A stretch of DNA of 64,000 nucleotides from Phaeosaccion multiseriatum (lineage: Eukaryota > Ochrophyta, other classes): assembly GCA_965112735.1 (NCBI GenBank), contig OZ218952.1, positions 1,736,001-1,800,000 on the forward strand, written 5' to 3'. The notes beneath the pieces were generated by a model that worked only from the letters and a program-made list of their open reading frames with translations, was not told where the DNA came from and did no database searches. The translations under genes were made by a program, and so were the position numbers. Of the stretch, positions 45,572 to 57,400 are shown piece by piece; the first letter of the stretch is position 1, and the number at the start of each line of letters is the position of its first letter.

Positions 45572-47033
45572 CTGATGAGAATCCCGTGGGTTCTCGAAGT
45601 ACCCTTGGTGGATTTGAGAGGGACTGTCCGTTGAGGGGGTGAGGGGCTCTGATTGAGGAGCCGAGGGGCTGATTTCGGCCGCCGGCAAGGGTGTGTGTGG
45701 TTCTCTTGTAGGTCCCCCCCAGTCAGTGGCAGCCGGCCATCCATTGCCATCCAGGTCCTGTTTCCAATTTGGAAGATACCAGATAAAGCCTTGCCGAGGG
45801 CCCTCTGGTTGATGGGGAGTTGTGGTCTTGTAGTAAAGGTTTTGGAGTGGAGGGAGGCAAGGAAGGGGGGAAGTACAAGAGTCGTACAGAGGGGCAGTAG
45901 CCCTCTTCCCGAAGAAGGGGGATGGAGGGAGGGGGGTTTTCTCGTTTGGGCGACACGTGTACTGCAGAGGCTTGAGACGCTCGTTGGGTATTTGATGGGT
46001 AAGCTCGTTGGTTGCCATGACTCATCGAAACTCAAACACGAGGAGAGAGGGAGAGAGGGACGTCCTCACCCCTCGCTATCACCTCAACCTCAGCACCTCA
46101 GCCGCTCCTCAGTGACTCGATCCTACTACCACTTCTCCTGTCCTACGTACGTGCACACACACGTAAGTAGGTTGAGTCCTGCCCTCCTGCCGCGCTCTAA
46201 CAATGAAAATAAGACCGACAAACGACTGAAAGAAAGATTGGCAATCGATTGCAAACGCGTACGTTCAGTTTCAGTTTTGGGGGGAATCCCCAGGGGGCCT
46301 TCAACAGAGAGAGGCGAGGACAGGAGACACAAAAGGGGCACTGCAGCTACAGAAAGGACACCAGGCTGCCTCTCCTTCCAGGCTACAGAGGTAAGGGAAC
46401 GAAGAAGCTCTCGTCGTCGCTGTTATCGGGGAAGGCTCTTGGAAGTGGGGAAGGTTGGTTTTGTTCCGGGTCCTTATCCCCCCGCAAGTTGATGTCGGGC
46501 CCTTTCTTTGCTGTCTCCTACCCGTACCTTGCCCTGGAGCCAAGCCTCTTCTCCCTGTATTCTGATGTGTCAGCATTCTCGGCGTTTCCTCTACTGGTGC
46601 TGCTCTGCATGGACAAATCAAATGTTGACCCCTCTTCGTCCCCAACTGAATCTCTCATGCTCTCGTCCCCCACCCTTCCCTCTTCGCTCTCTTGGCCCTT
46701 CATTACCCGCCCCTGCCCTTCTCACCACACCCACCTATTTTATCCCTACCACTCTTGCGCTGGTCTCCCCTCCCGCGGGAGCCAGGCCGAAAGCCAACCA
46801 TGTTGCCCTCTAACCCCCCTCTACACCACACTTTCTTCGCCCCTCACTCACGCAGACCGTCTAAAGTTGGGGCGAGTGAGACGGAGGACGCGGCAGGAGT
46901 AGCTCTTAGAGGAGGGGCGTAAAGGAAAGGGGGTTGTTGACTCGGACCGTGGCTCAGGAGGGAGTGGAGAGGTCAGCTTGGGTGTTGGGGGGGAGAGAGA
47001 GTCTGACGGGGGGGAGCTTCGTCTGTCACCACC
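45572..47033. other. intergenic region
   Basis: About 1.46 kb between the M16 peptidase and the RING gene. A CAGAG|GTAAGG donor-like site near 46388 could mark a non-coding leader exon of the RING gene. Frames here show no recognised motif and no consistent splice structure, so no gene is called. Confidence 0.5.
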
Positions 47034-47997
47034 ATGTCGGCCGCTGTATTCAACGCGAGCAGTGTGGTATTCCTGGACGACCAGAAGCTGCCCAGCCCCA
47101 CCTCGGCGTTGGAGTGGGCCGTGTCTCCAGATGTGGTGCTCGGCCAGACGTGTGGCGACACACGGCTCGTGTCCAAGGAGAAGTTTATGACCAGCAGAAT
47201 CAACGACAACACCAGCTACTTCTTCACGTGGTTCTGTAAGCACTTCGCCCTCTCTCAGAAGGTGAGCGCGGAGCAAGATGTAGTACAATGCTACACTAAC
47301 CTGGTTTTCGTTGCCCCTTTCTTTGGCCGACAAATCCCCTGCCTTTTCCATGAATCGCTGCCTGCGGCCTGGCAAGTGTGTTTGAAAGAAGCCCGCTCTG
47401 ACCACGCAAGTTTCGCTCGTTCCCTGTGTCCTGATCACCCCCTCTGGCCATGTCTATTGATGTGCCCCTCCACCGACGACAAACCACCACCACAAACAAC
47501 AGGCCTTGAAGAGAGAGTGTCCCATTTGCCTGGAGTCCACCACGAACAGCATCGAGCTGTGCTGCGGACACGCCTTCTGCAGGACCTGCCTGGTGTCCTC
47601 GGCTGAGCTCAACTTCAACAGCTGTGCGCTGTGCCGCAAGGAGCAAGTCATCGACCCTGACGTCCTGCGCGCTCTCTTTGAGACGCAGCGCATGGCCAAC
47701 ATTGCGCGACGCATGCAGAGTGTGCAAGGCGGGGCCGGAGGGGCGGTCGCAGCAGTGGCGTGTGTGCCGGCGCCCCTCATCCCGGTGAGCGTAATGAGGG
47801 CAGCGCCCCCCCCGCAGGATTGGAGCCGAACCTCGACCCCGTCTCCACGAGTCGGGGGCAGTGGTAAGTGCGTTAGGGGGGCATGCACAGCAGGCAGCAT
47901 CAGCGGCAGCAGCGGCAGCTGTCAGACCACCCCCTTTGAGGACTGTTGCGAGGGCCACACGGAGGCGGATAAGGCCGTGGCGCAGGCACTCTTCCTC

Positions 47998-48033
<36 letters not shown>

Positions 48034-49515
48034 GTGGAGGTGGAGGAGGAGGAGGGGGAAGAGGAGGATGCCTTCGGCGGGGAAGCGGCGGGAGGGCTCT
48101 CTGCCGTGGACCTTCGCAGACGATGGAAGAAACGTGCCCTGCCTCTTCCGACTCCTCAGATGGACGTGGGGGGCCTCAGCGCTGTTGAATTGCACGAGCG
48201 CTTCCTGGCCTTGAGGCGCAGGGCCGCGTGCGCGGGGCCTCCCAAGCAGGGGCCTTTCCCTCCTCCTCTTCCTCTCCGTCTCCCGGGTTCTCTCCCTACG
48301 GGCGGAAAGCTGTCGTCGTCGTGCCCAGTTGGTGCTCCTCTTCTTGCCCCTGCTGCTGATCTGCAGGCAGAGGGGGAGCACGAGGACGAGGACGGCATCT
48401 CGCGTCAGGAGCTGCAGTGGCGATGGGAGTGGGCTAATCGGATGGGCAGGCTCGACGGGACTGGCGTGGGCGATCTGTCGCTCGCGGAGCTGAGCAGGCA
48501 CTCGAGTAGGACAACATCGAAGGGGCCCACCACCTTGCAGCAGCCCGTGGGACTGAAGCTGTATCCTGCGGGGCTTCAGGAGCAAGAGGAGGAGGAGGAG
48601 GAGGATGATGATGAAGAGGAGCAGGGGGCTGACGTGGGGGCTGTGCCGGTGTCCGAGTTGAAGGAGAGGTGGCTGCAACTTGGACTTGAATCGCACTTTG
48701 CTGGGGGGGGAGTGGGTGGACTGCCGCTGCCACAGCTCAGGGAGCGGTGGGCAAGTGGTGGAGAAGGACGGAAGCAGGGAGGTGACGTGGGAGCTGCACC
48801 GGTGTGCGAGATGAAGGGGAGGTGGCTGCAGCTCGGGCGTGAAGCGAGCTTTGCTGGGGAGGGAGTGGGCGGCCTCCCGCTGCCTCAGCTCAAGGAGCGG
48901 TGGACCAGTCCATACCTCAAGGGCGGTGGAGAAGGAGGTGACGTGGGGGCTGCATCGGTGTCTGAGATGAAGGAGCGATGGCTGCAGCTTGGGCGTGAAG
49001 CCCTCTTTGCCGGAGAGGGAGTGGGTGCGCTACCGCTGCCGCAGCTCAGGGAGCGGTGGGCAAATCTGTTCATCAAGGGTGGTGGAGGAGGAGCCGAGAA
49101 GGGAGGTGACGTGGGTGCTGCGTCGGTGTCTGAGATGAAGGAGAGGTGGCTGCAGCTTGGGCGTGAAGCGCGCTTTGCCGGAGAGGGAGTGGGTGCGCTG
49201 CGGCTGCCGCAGCTCAGGGAGCGGTGGGCAAATCTGTACATCACGGGCGGAGGTGCAGGCGGCGCCGGAGCTGAGCACCAGGAGCAGTCGGAAGGCAGCG
49301 TTGGGGCAATGCCAGTCTCCGAGCTGGGGTGTCGATGGGAGGCCCTCCTGAAGCAGGCGGTGGCCGATGAGAGTGTTGGGGGGCTCTCCCTGCGAGACGT
49401 ACGCAGGCGATGGATGGAGAGTGGCAGCAGCGATAGCGTGGGGGCGTTCACCCCGGCCCTGCTCAAGGCGAGGTGGGAGGAGGTCCAGCCACAGCCGCAG
49501 CCACAGGAGCTGTAA
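47034..49515 (+). CDS. RING-finger protein with tandem ERW repeats, 2 exons
   Basis: Probable E3 ubiquitin ligase, about 746 residues. Exons 47034-47261 and 47503-49515; phases close. The ATG sits in GTCTGTCACCACCATGTCGG, a good context. A C3HC4 RING spans about residues 81-122: CPICLEST, CCGHAFCRTC, CALCRKEQ. A Ser/Gln region with a CAG run follows. The rest is a tandem array built on a two-part unit of about 48 residues: VGAASVSEMKERWLQLGREA then VGALPLPQLRERWANLYI. At least three near-identical units (48645-49240) are flanked by diverged single halves (VGGLSAVELHERF, VGGLSLRDVRRRWMESG). The half-unit weakly recalls SAP-like helix pairs, but I do not recognise it. Substrate binding by the array is inference. 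Confidence 0.85.
48640..49245 (+). repeat. coding tandem repeats of about 145-165 bases
   Basis: Three to four successive units, each starting near GACGTGGGGGCTGC and ending in a Gly-rich linker, are nearly identical at DNA level, pointing to recent duplication. Linker length varies between units. Confidence 0.85.
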
Positions 49516-50164
49516 AGAGGTTAGGGAGCATTGCGTGAGAGAAGGCCGGGTGGGATAAGATGGGATTGGTAGGATAGGCCGTTTCTTCGCCCTCTCTCTC
49601 TCTCTGTGTGTGTGTGTGTGCTTTGAGAGTAGGACGGGGTTGGCAAGGAACATGGTTTTTGTTTGGCTATTGCCGAGCGATTGAGTGAGTCAATGGCGGG
49701 GCGAGTCGCCGTTCGTTCAGCAACGGAACAGACTCCAGGCCGTTGATAAATTAATTCGCTCACATGTAAATGATGGAAAACGCGTTTGAGGCGCTAGGTG
49801 GGGGTGTGGTGTATATTAGGAGGTTGAGGCGGCTTAGCGCAAAATGGAGGCATAGGGAGTTTAAAAGATTGGAGGGTGAAAGCAACACAAAAGTACAATA
49901 AGACTCACGAACACGCTCGTATTCCGTATTCCGGTTTGACCTTCGCTGCTATGGTATGTGAATGGAATTTTCAATGTTGAGACCCCCCCCTTGCCGTGTC
50001 CCAACATCATTCATCATTCATGCCCAGCCTCGCCAAATGGCACAGAGGTGGTTATCCGCAGGTGTTGGAAAGAAATAACTTTTCCGTTACCCCCCACCCT
50101 GCACCCCTCTTGGCTGTACATGCACGTCCTTCGCTGAGTAGCACGGTGCTGGGCGGTTGGTTAT
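49516..50164. other. convergent 3' region
   Basis: Between the RING stop and the stop of the ankyrin gene on the minus strand. Contains a short (CT)n(GT)n tract at 49590-49620 and an AT-richer zone around 49740-49960. No gene is supported. Confidence 0.6.
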
Positions 50165-51491
50165 TTAGGCCATCTCCAAAGCCACCTCGAGCATGGTCTC
50201 AGAGTCAACGTCCCTCTCTTGCGGCGGTACCCCCCTCTGCTTGCCAAAGGTGGGGTCGGTTACACGCATCAGGTCCAGGGCAGTCTGCGATGCAAAGTGC
50301 TCCCTTGCTACGGCGAGGAGGCGCTCTTGGTACTCACGGCCCAACCCACCTTGCCGTGCCTGGAGTAGAGCAGTGTCCAGCGATGCTCCTGCTGAGAGGA
50401 GCTGCAGAGCGATCCCACGATGGTGACGGATGATGGCAATGAGCAATGGGGAAGGGCCATCGCCCGCCATGCTCAGGGCATCACATGGAGACCCTGCGTC
50501 GAGAAGACGGGCCACCACCGCCCCGTGCCCTTCTACAGTAGCAAAGTGAAGCGCAGTGTATCCAGTGGAAACCTCCTTCCAGTCCACCTTGGCACCAGCA
50601 CGGAGAAGCCGCTTTACCACTGCATCGTGACCTTTCGAAGAGGCACAGGCGAGTGGAGGCCAACCCTTGCTATCCGTGGCGCCCACTGCGGCACCCGCCG
50701 AGAGGAGCTTGTCCACTACCTGAGCATGTCCCTCTATAGACGCAACCGAGAGCGGAGTGCGTCCCTGATGACCAACTTTTTCAAGGCTTGCGCCGGCTGA
50801 GAGCAGCTGCTGCACCACTTCACTATGCCCCACCCAAGACGCTACAAAAAGCGGAGTGGTTTTCTCCTTGCCCAACCCATCGATCAATGCCCCTCCTGCA
50901 ATGAGGCTCTGCACCACTGAACAATGACCTTTCTGGGACGCGATGTGGAGTGGAGAGATTCGATCCATAGACATCGAGTCCACGTCCGCGTTCGCCGAAA
51001 GCAGCGCCTCCACAACTTCGAAGTGACCATTTTGACTAGCGACAAAGAGAGGGCTGCATCCGTCGAAAGGTTTCTCGATTGATGCGCCTGCAGAGATGAG
51101 CCGCGTTACCACTGGTGTATGTCCGTTCTGTGATGCCATATGAAGTGGAGTACCTCCTTCGCGTCCTTGTGCATCAACAGATGCCCCAAGTGAGAGGAGA
51201 GCGTCAATAGCATCTGCTTGGCCCAGGTTAGCGGCAAAGAACATCAGGGTATGTCCTTTAATTATCGGACGATCAAGGCTTGCTTTGCCTTTCTTGGACA
51301 TGAGTTTCTTCGCAGCCGCCCTGACCTCCTCCTCGGCCATCCCACGCGATATGGCCCGAATCAGCCCCTGTGTCTGAAGGAGCAGGGCAGGCAATAGAGG
51401 CTGTGAGCTTTCCCATCCGTCTCATGCGTCTATCATCTATCCCTTTGTATTGGAAGGGACGCACCTCAGCTCCCAGCGCCCTCTCCGCCAT
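50165..51491 (-). CDS. ankyrin-repeat protein, at least 2 exons
   Basis: About 411 residues as modelled. Minus-strand exons 51491-51465 and 51373-50165; phases close. After a short acidic/basic N-terminal part (GMAEEEVRAAAKKLMSKKGK), about nine ankyrin repeats run from residue 50 to 360, with regular signatures such as GGTPLHMASQNGHTPVVTRL, DRISPLHIASQKGHCSVVQS and GRTPLSVASIEGHAQVVDKL. The C-terminus (LLAVAREHFASQTALDLMRV) is helical. Ankyrin arrays bind partner proteins; no enzymatic domain is visible. The open frame continues upstream of the ATG at 51491 (KLVDRG), so another 5' exon may exist. Codon use and lack of low-complexity tracts differ from most neighbours. Confidence 0.85.
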
Positions 51492-51851
51492 CCCTCGATC
51501 GACCAGTTTCTACAAACTAAGAGGGAGGAAAAGAGGGGAAAGGGAAAAGAGAAGACAGAAGAACCACACAATAAAAAAGTACGGCGGCTGTGCTCACTGT
51601 AGCCTCCTCTACACGCAGATATGACTTAATCCACGTCTCGATTTTAGACGTTTAGACTACTACAAGGTACAATGTACATGTACGGTGAAAAAAATGTGCC
51701 CTTATGGTGCCATCCACGCTACCTTGGATCACCAACTGTTTTTTTCTTTTCAAAACTCAAAACTCTCTTTCCTCCTTTCATCCTTCAAATCTCTCTTCCT
51801 CCTTTCATCCCGGTACGGTGGGGAGTCCCGTTGGTCAAGGGGGTGTCTCTG

Positions 51852-53681
51852 ATGGAGTTGGATGGTGAGGGCGGCCAGGGGGCTGCCCGGGAGGGGCCCG
51901 GCCAGAGGAATTGGCAGGAGCAGTGCCACAACGTGTTCGCAGTCCTTTTTGGTGCGCGTGGAATGAGCCTCCCAGCGGAAAGTGACACCCTTGTGAGGGA
52001 TGTCTCTGTGAGGGTGGGGGATACGGCGTCGGGGGAGGGGCTTGCTTTGAGTCAAGAGGAGAGAAGGACCCTTGAGGGCCTTGTAAAGGAGTGGATCCAG
52101 ACGGCTCGTTCTCAGCACACGAGGGATGGGAACGCTTTGTTGAAGGCTCATCCCGCAGTCATGGCTTTCCTTGAAGAGCCCGGGTATGGTGTGGGTTTGG
52201 AGGGTGCTGGTGCAGCCGCGAGAGTGCGGATGGCAGAGGGTTTGTACAAGGATACGGACGGGCGGGGAGAGCGGGAATTGGTGAAGGCGGTGGTCGCCCT
52301 GAGAAAGAAGGTCGTACAGGAGAGGTTGACGGCACTTGCGGCCGCTATGGAGGTACAGTGTCCTCAGCTCTTTGGGTTAGCCCTTAGCCAACGGCCCTCG
52401 GAGGAGGAGATGCAGACCGAGCTCGACAAATGGGTTGCTGGGTTGATGGCGAGTGATGTCGAGGAGGGGGTGAGATTCACCCGCTTGCACGAAGCGGGTG
52501 TTCTTAAGGACGTCTTTTGCAGCTGTTGGGATGAGAGGGAGGAGACAGCAGCCGGGAACCTTAGGGCGGAAATTGAGGTTCAATTGGAGGAGCAGCTTGC
52601 CGCGGCGAACGAGTGGCTCTGGGGTGGGGGGGAGGGATTGATTTGCTCGCACTGGGCAGGGTGGGATGCTGTTAGGGAGTGGGCAGATGGCGCGAAGAAG
52701 GGCAAGGATACTGTCATGGATATGTTCGTGGCCATCGCGAAGAGTGCTTACGACAAGGAAGTGAAGGACCGACAGGCTCGTTCCGAACAGCAAAGGATGG
52801 AACAGATTCACGGGCAGAAGGAGCTGGTGGCCAAGTTTCTTAAAGAAGGGCACAATGCTGCGGATCGGGCTATCTACGAGGTGTTCTTCAATCTTGAAGA
52901 CGAACAGAGCGAGGTGTCGCCGTTCCCTCCCGGCGGGGAGGCGAGGTCCTTCCTTCTGACTCTTTACGAGGACGATGGCAGTGTGCGGGACCTCCTCCGT
53001 GCCGGCTTCGATGCTCTGACGGATGTTTACAGTCTGCACGCGTGCGACGTGGAGTACGCATGGGGGAGTTGCGGCATGGCCCGAGAATATTCAGATGATA
53101 TCCTCCAGGCCTGGGAGGCCCTCCTCAAGAACGTGGAGGACTGTCCGGCAGTGATTGATGCGGCGAAGCGGACCCTATCGACTCCTCCCTTCGGGCTGTG
53201 TAGAAAGGACTGGACGACGATGATCCTGTCACTAGTTGTGGACGGGTTGCACCAGGGATGGGAGAAGTGGGTGAAGGCGGTGCGGGAACACATCAACTTT
53301 CGAGTCTCGGCGGACGAGGGGGTGGACCTTCGAACTCAGACCGAGCTCGACACCATATATTATTACGCCGGTGACTTGGTGAGGAGAATGCGTAAGACAT
53401 ATTGCGGAGCCAACCCCGACAGTCACAACGGCGCTGTGGAAGCGTTACCGCATGTGAAGGCTTTTCTCAAGGGGAACACTTACGCCGACAAGGAAGTCGC
53501 CGTGGATGTTGGGCTACCAACGGGGAAGATAGATGAGCTGTCGCAAGGGGATTTGGCCTACCCCTCTGTCGAGCTGTACTCTCTGATCTATGGCGAATAT
53601 CGTGCTAATAGGGCTGGCCCGAAGGGCCAGCCAATTAAATTCAAATTCCCCCACCTCAACTGGCGACTAGCTAGTGGATGA
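51852..53681 (+). CDS. intronless hypothetical protein
   Basis: A single open frame of about 609 residues from the ATG at 51852 (the frame is open from an ATG at 51672, but that part reads as a pyrimidine-rich leader). No family recognised. The protein is soluble, mixed alpha-helical in character, rich in Glu, Ala and Trp, without transmembrane or zinc motifs. Regions that look structured include RRTLEGLVKEWIQTARSQH, LDKWVAGLMASDVEEGVRF and LSQGDLAYPSVELYSLIYGE. It is the only long coding region in the window with no intron and no low-complexity tracts, which suggests recent arrival, retrocopying or origin from a mobile element; this is inference. A degenerate dispersed-motif copy (RVGDTASGEG) lies near 52013. 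Confidence 0.6.
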   Translation: MELDGEGGQGAAREGPGQRNWQEQCHNVFAVLFGARGMSLPAESDTLVRDVSVRVGDTASGEGLALSQEERRTLEGLVKEWIQTARSQHTRDGNALLKAHPAVMAFLEEPGYGVGLEGAGAAARVRMAEGLYKDTDGRGERELVKAVVALRKKVVQERLTALAAAMEVQCPQLFGLALSQRPSEEEMQTELDKWVAGLMASDVEEGVRFTRLHEAGVLKDVFCSCWDEREETAAGNLRAEIEVQLEEQLAAANEWLWGGGEGLICSHWAGWDAVREWADGAKKGKDTVMDMFVAIAKSAYDKEVKDRQARSEQQRMEQIHGQKELVAKFLKEGHNAADRAIYEVFFNLEDEQSEVSPFPPGGEARSFLLTLYEDDGSVRDLLRAGFDALTDVYSLHACDVEYAWGSCGMAREYSDDILQAWEALLKNVEDCPAVIDAAKRTLSTPPFGLCRKDWTTMILSLVVDGLHQGWEKWVKAVREHINFRVSADEGVDLRTQTELDTIYYYAGDLVRRMRKTYCGANPDSHNGAVEALPHVKAFLKGNTYADKEVAVDVGLPTGKIDELSQGDLAYPSVELYSLIYGEYRANRAGPKGQPIKFKFPHLNWRLASG

Positions 53682-54444
53682 ACAACATGCAAAGAGCTTT
53701 GCCCCCCCTTTATTTTCACTTTCTTGGCTTCCCTAAGGCCCAGAAGTTGCGAATGAACTGCAAAGATCACACCCACAAGCCCCACCATACATCTTGCTGG
53801 CGGACTGGCTCTCTGGAATGAGCTCGCCCTTGCGATTGCGCTTCCTGGGCCGCTTCTCGGTATCGGGCACGGCGCAAGTCTTCTTCTTCCCTGTGTGCAT
53901 GCTCACGCCACCCCTCCGAGCCTCCTGATAATGCCCGCACGTCTTGGAACAGGAAAACTTACGGACCGACGCTTGTCAAGTCCATTAAGTTCGATTGTCG
54001 GTGGGACAGCGTTATTCAGACGCGCTTCTTGGGCTGCTGCACGCCCCTCTTCAGGTCGCTTTGTGCCCTCCTGTCGGACGGTGAAGACGACGGGGATGGG
54101 GCAGTGGAGGGGGGGGTGGAGTCCGGCGAGGACGCCCAGCTGCCACTACTGGATGAGGAGAGAGACGTTCTGACCGACATTATAGACTGTTTCAGCGCGT
54201 CTACCGGTATTGATGCTGTCGAAGCGGATGCCAACAGTATCGGGGGGGGGGAGTAAAAAAGGAAAATTACGTAACCTTTTTTTCTTCACACAGTTTCACA
54301 AGTTTGAATGTGCCTAACCGAGTAAAATGGGATTTTTTCCCCTTCCTTCTCCTTCTTTTACACTTCCAGTACCTTGCCAGATAGTATGCCGTCTCCCTCA
54401 GCGGGAGAGGTGGCGGAAAGGGGCCCATAGGCTGCCCGTCGGCA
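53682..54444. other. intergenic region with a Cys-rich minus-strand fragment
   Basis: Holds the short Cys/His-rich frame at 53733-53975 described separately, and otherwise shows no supported gene. The leader of the downstream membrane-protein gene probably begins near 54300. Confidence 0.5.
53733..53975 (-). pseudogene. Cys/His-rich zinc-finger-like fragment
   Basis: An 80-codon minus-strand frame bounded by stops, reading FSCSKTCGHYQEARRGG, HTGKKKTCAVPD, a basic stretch KRPRKRNRKGE, then GGACGCDLCSS. Paired CxxxC, CxC and CxxC with His suggest a zinc-binding module of the kind seen in transposon-encoded proteins. The first ATG (53900) lies after the first cysteines, and a GTAAG-like site overlaps the start of the frame, so it is either an exon of an unresolved gene or a remnant. 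It lies directly beyond the intronless plus-strand ORF. Confidence 0.4.
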
Positions 54445-57400
54445 ATGCTCTCCTGGGGAACTTTGCTCTTTTTTGTGGCGGTCTTGCTGTGCTGCTTCAC
54501 CTCAGCAGAGGGCACGTCGGCTGCAAACGATCGATACCCTGGAGCATATTCCTTAAGCCTGGCTTCGGGCTCTGCTGTAACCAGCGGGACAACCTCGGGC
54601 TCTGCTGTCGACAGCACAGACGTGGGCCTGTATTGTGGAAGCTACATCCTTGCAGGTACGTACAGCCAGATGAGCGACTTCTGCTCTCTGCTTCCCTTGT
54701 GTGCCCTGGCTTACTAGCTGCTGACGTTTACAAACATCATGGTCAGCTTAACGGTAGTGAGAGTGCGAGCCGGGCAGTGCGAAGAGGGAATGCCCACACA
54801 CAAAAAAGGGGAACCAAAAGCGTGCAGCGCGAGCAGAGAATGTCCATCCACAAAAGAAGAGCAAGAGGACGGGAGAAGGAGGGTGTAGTGCGAGGACAGA
54901 ATGTCCACACACGCAAATAGAACAAGAGGGCGAAGAGGAGGGGACAAAGAGGGTACAGCGCGAAGGAGAATACGCACACACAAAGAGAGAAAAAGAAGAG
55001 ATGTACAAAGAGAGGCGGAGGCGTAAGTAGTCCAACGACTGGGCCATGACTCTCTCTCCTCGCACGCGTCCTCCCTGTCCTCCCAATCGTAAACCAAGGT
55101 GGTGTTTGGTACTCTGTGGAAGGAGATGGCTATGCGCTCACAGCCTCGCTATGCGGCTCCAACTACGACTCCCAAGTCTCCGTCTTCTACCAAGAGACAC
55201 TGGCCTGCGTTGGAGGCAACGACGACTCCTGTGACCTCAACGCAGGTAAGGCCTAGTAGAACGAGAAGTTCGGTTTCCATTATTACTTTTGTGTGTCACC
55301 CTTGTTGCGCAATTCCTCCCTGTCGATCCCCATCATCTCCTTCTGCCTCACACTCATTCTTTGGTTTTCCCTCCCTGCTTTTGTGCGCTCTCTCCTTCTC
55401 TCTGTGCACGTACGCATACCGTCAACACAGAGTACACGTGGAAGAGTACCGACCAAGAGACCTATCTGATCCTGGTCCACGGCTATAACACGGCCGAAGG
55501 AGACTTCCTCCTGAGCGTCGAGTCGACTGCGCCGGTCGCCACTCCTGCCCCCACCACCACACCCACCATCGCCCCTACCATCGCCCCTACTGTCGCCCCT
55601 ACTGTCGCCCCTACTGTCGCCCCCACCACCGCCGCACCCACCGCCGCACCCACTTCAGCGCCCACGACACTCGCGCCAACCGCGGCTCCGACACTTGCGG
55701 CAACTCCGGCTCCTTCGCCTTCGCCTCCGTACAGCGCTGACTCCATCTTGCTCACCCAGCGCTTTTCGGCGGATGTGGTCGCCACAACTGTTCTCTTGGG
55801 ATCTTCCTCATCATTATCCTCATCATCATCATCCAATGGCAGCGGCAGCGTCAATCGGCGACGCTTGCAGACTTCCTCCGCCTCCGCTTCAAACTCTACC
55901 ACTTGCAATGACGAGGCCATTGCGCTGCTTGCCTACAACGCCACCATGCAGGCTCTTTGGACAGTAGCTCAGAAGGCGGATGAGGAGTTTACCGCGTCTG
56001 CGGGAAGCAACTCCTCGCTCGGTTTCTTATCCACCGTTCAAATGCGGCTGTTCGAGCTTGAACCTTCGCCCCTCCTCACGGCAGAAGCCCCTTGCTCGTA
56101 CCTTCTCAACTACACGGCGAGTATAGCTTTTTCGCCTACAGATTCGATGGCAGTCTCGTCTTCTTCCTTATTGACAACAACGACAACAAGCATGGAACAA
56201 ATGGCACGAGCAGCGTTTTCGCTATTGGATAACGCCACCTACATGTCTCAGCTGCTGGTGGCGAGCTTCGAAGCTGGCCAAGTCAACACTAACCCCAACA
56301 GCAGCAGCGGCGGTGCCGACGCTAGCGGTGCCGACACGACGGACGCGGAATACACCACGGAATACACCGTCTCCATCTCGACAGCTTCGGCGGAGGTGAC
56401 TTCCTCTGTGCCCCTCCTCTTCACGCCAAACCCCTCTCCACCGACCATGACTCCAACCCCCTCTCCTACAACGAGTAGTAGTGGTGAAGACGAGTCTTCT
56501 TCTTCTCCTTCTTCTTCACCGCAAGCCTTGAGCGCGACTGCAGGCACGACTCTCGCCGTCACAGCAAGCGTCGCAGTGGCGGGTGCAGCAGCAGCCGCCA
56601 CCACTGCCGTCGGGGCGAGCGCAGGCGCCGGGTAAGAAGGAGAAGAGACCCCCCTGGGGCGGGATGAAGCCCTTCGTCGCATTTGGCGAGGCAAATATAA
56701 GGACTTGGAGTATTTAGCAAGGCTTCCCTTCACCCTCACCCCAACGCTCTCTGTCTTTTCTTTCTTTCCTTCTCACTCCCTCAATCTCTTCCCTCCCTCA
56801 CTCACTCACTCCCCCCCTCTCTCGTTATACGGCAGTGCTGCAGGGGCAGGTGGCGGAGGGGTGAGTGGAGCCGCTACCGCTCCAGGCTCTCCCAGCGGAG
56901 GAGGAGGAGGAGGGGGGGGGGAGGAGGAGGAGGCGGCGCAGAGGCGGGTACAGACGGCCTCAATCCGAGAAACCCCACGACGGAGGCGGGCAACAGCAGC
57001 AGCAAGTCCGCCTCGTCGTCCGCCTCCTTGCTAATGGTGTCTCAGGTGTGAGAGGCGCAGTGGGACTCGTTCCATTCCGTCCTTCTACAATTGCGCCACC
57101 GAAGGAAGAACGTGCTCTTCATGCCCTCTCACACTCTTCTCGTCTCTCCTGCCTCTCTTCTCTCTCTCTCTCTATATATATATTGGTATATTGTCATCTT
57201 CGTTGCCCTTTGTGAACAGATCCAGGTCATCTCTGTCATGGGATTCATCGCTCGAGACGGTGATGGTGATGGTGAGGACGAAGAAGGCGAGGGCAGCGAC
57301 CCAGGGGGCGGGGGGGGCTTCTCTGCTCTGGCAGAAGCCTTCAACGTCTTCAACCTCTGGTTCGAAACCGGCATACCCTTGCCGTGGTGAGTGATGAAGT

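Noticed and set aside
44942-46035. Minus-strand frames of 358 and 259 codons opposite the end of the M16 gene
   Set aside because: Their 5' parts are antisense to the last coding exon of the peptidase and their composition (Pro, Ser, His rich) is that of a shadow frame.
46249-46902. Plus-strand frame of 217 codons upstream of the RING gene
   Set aside because: Starts with TTG, shows no recognisable motif, and contains donor-like and acceptor-like sites; more likely leader or intergenic sequence.
54016-54256. Overlapping short frames on both strands downstream of the intronless ORF
   Set aside because: Both begin with TTG, encode low-complexity Ser/Pro or Asp/Gly sequence, and have no splice connection I can support.
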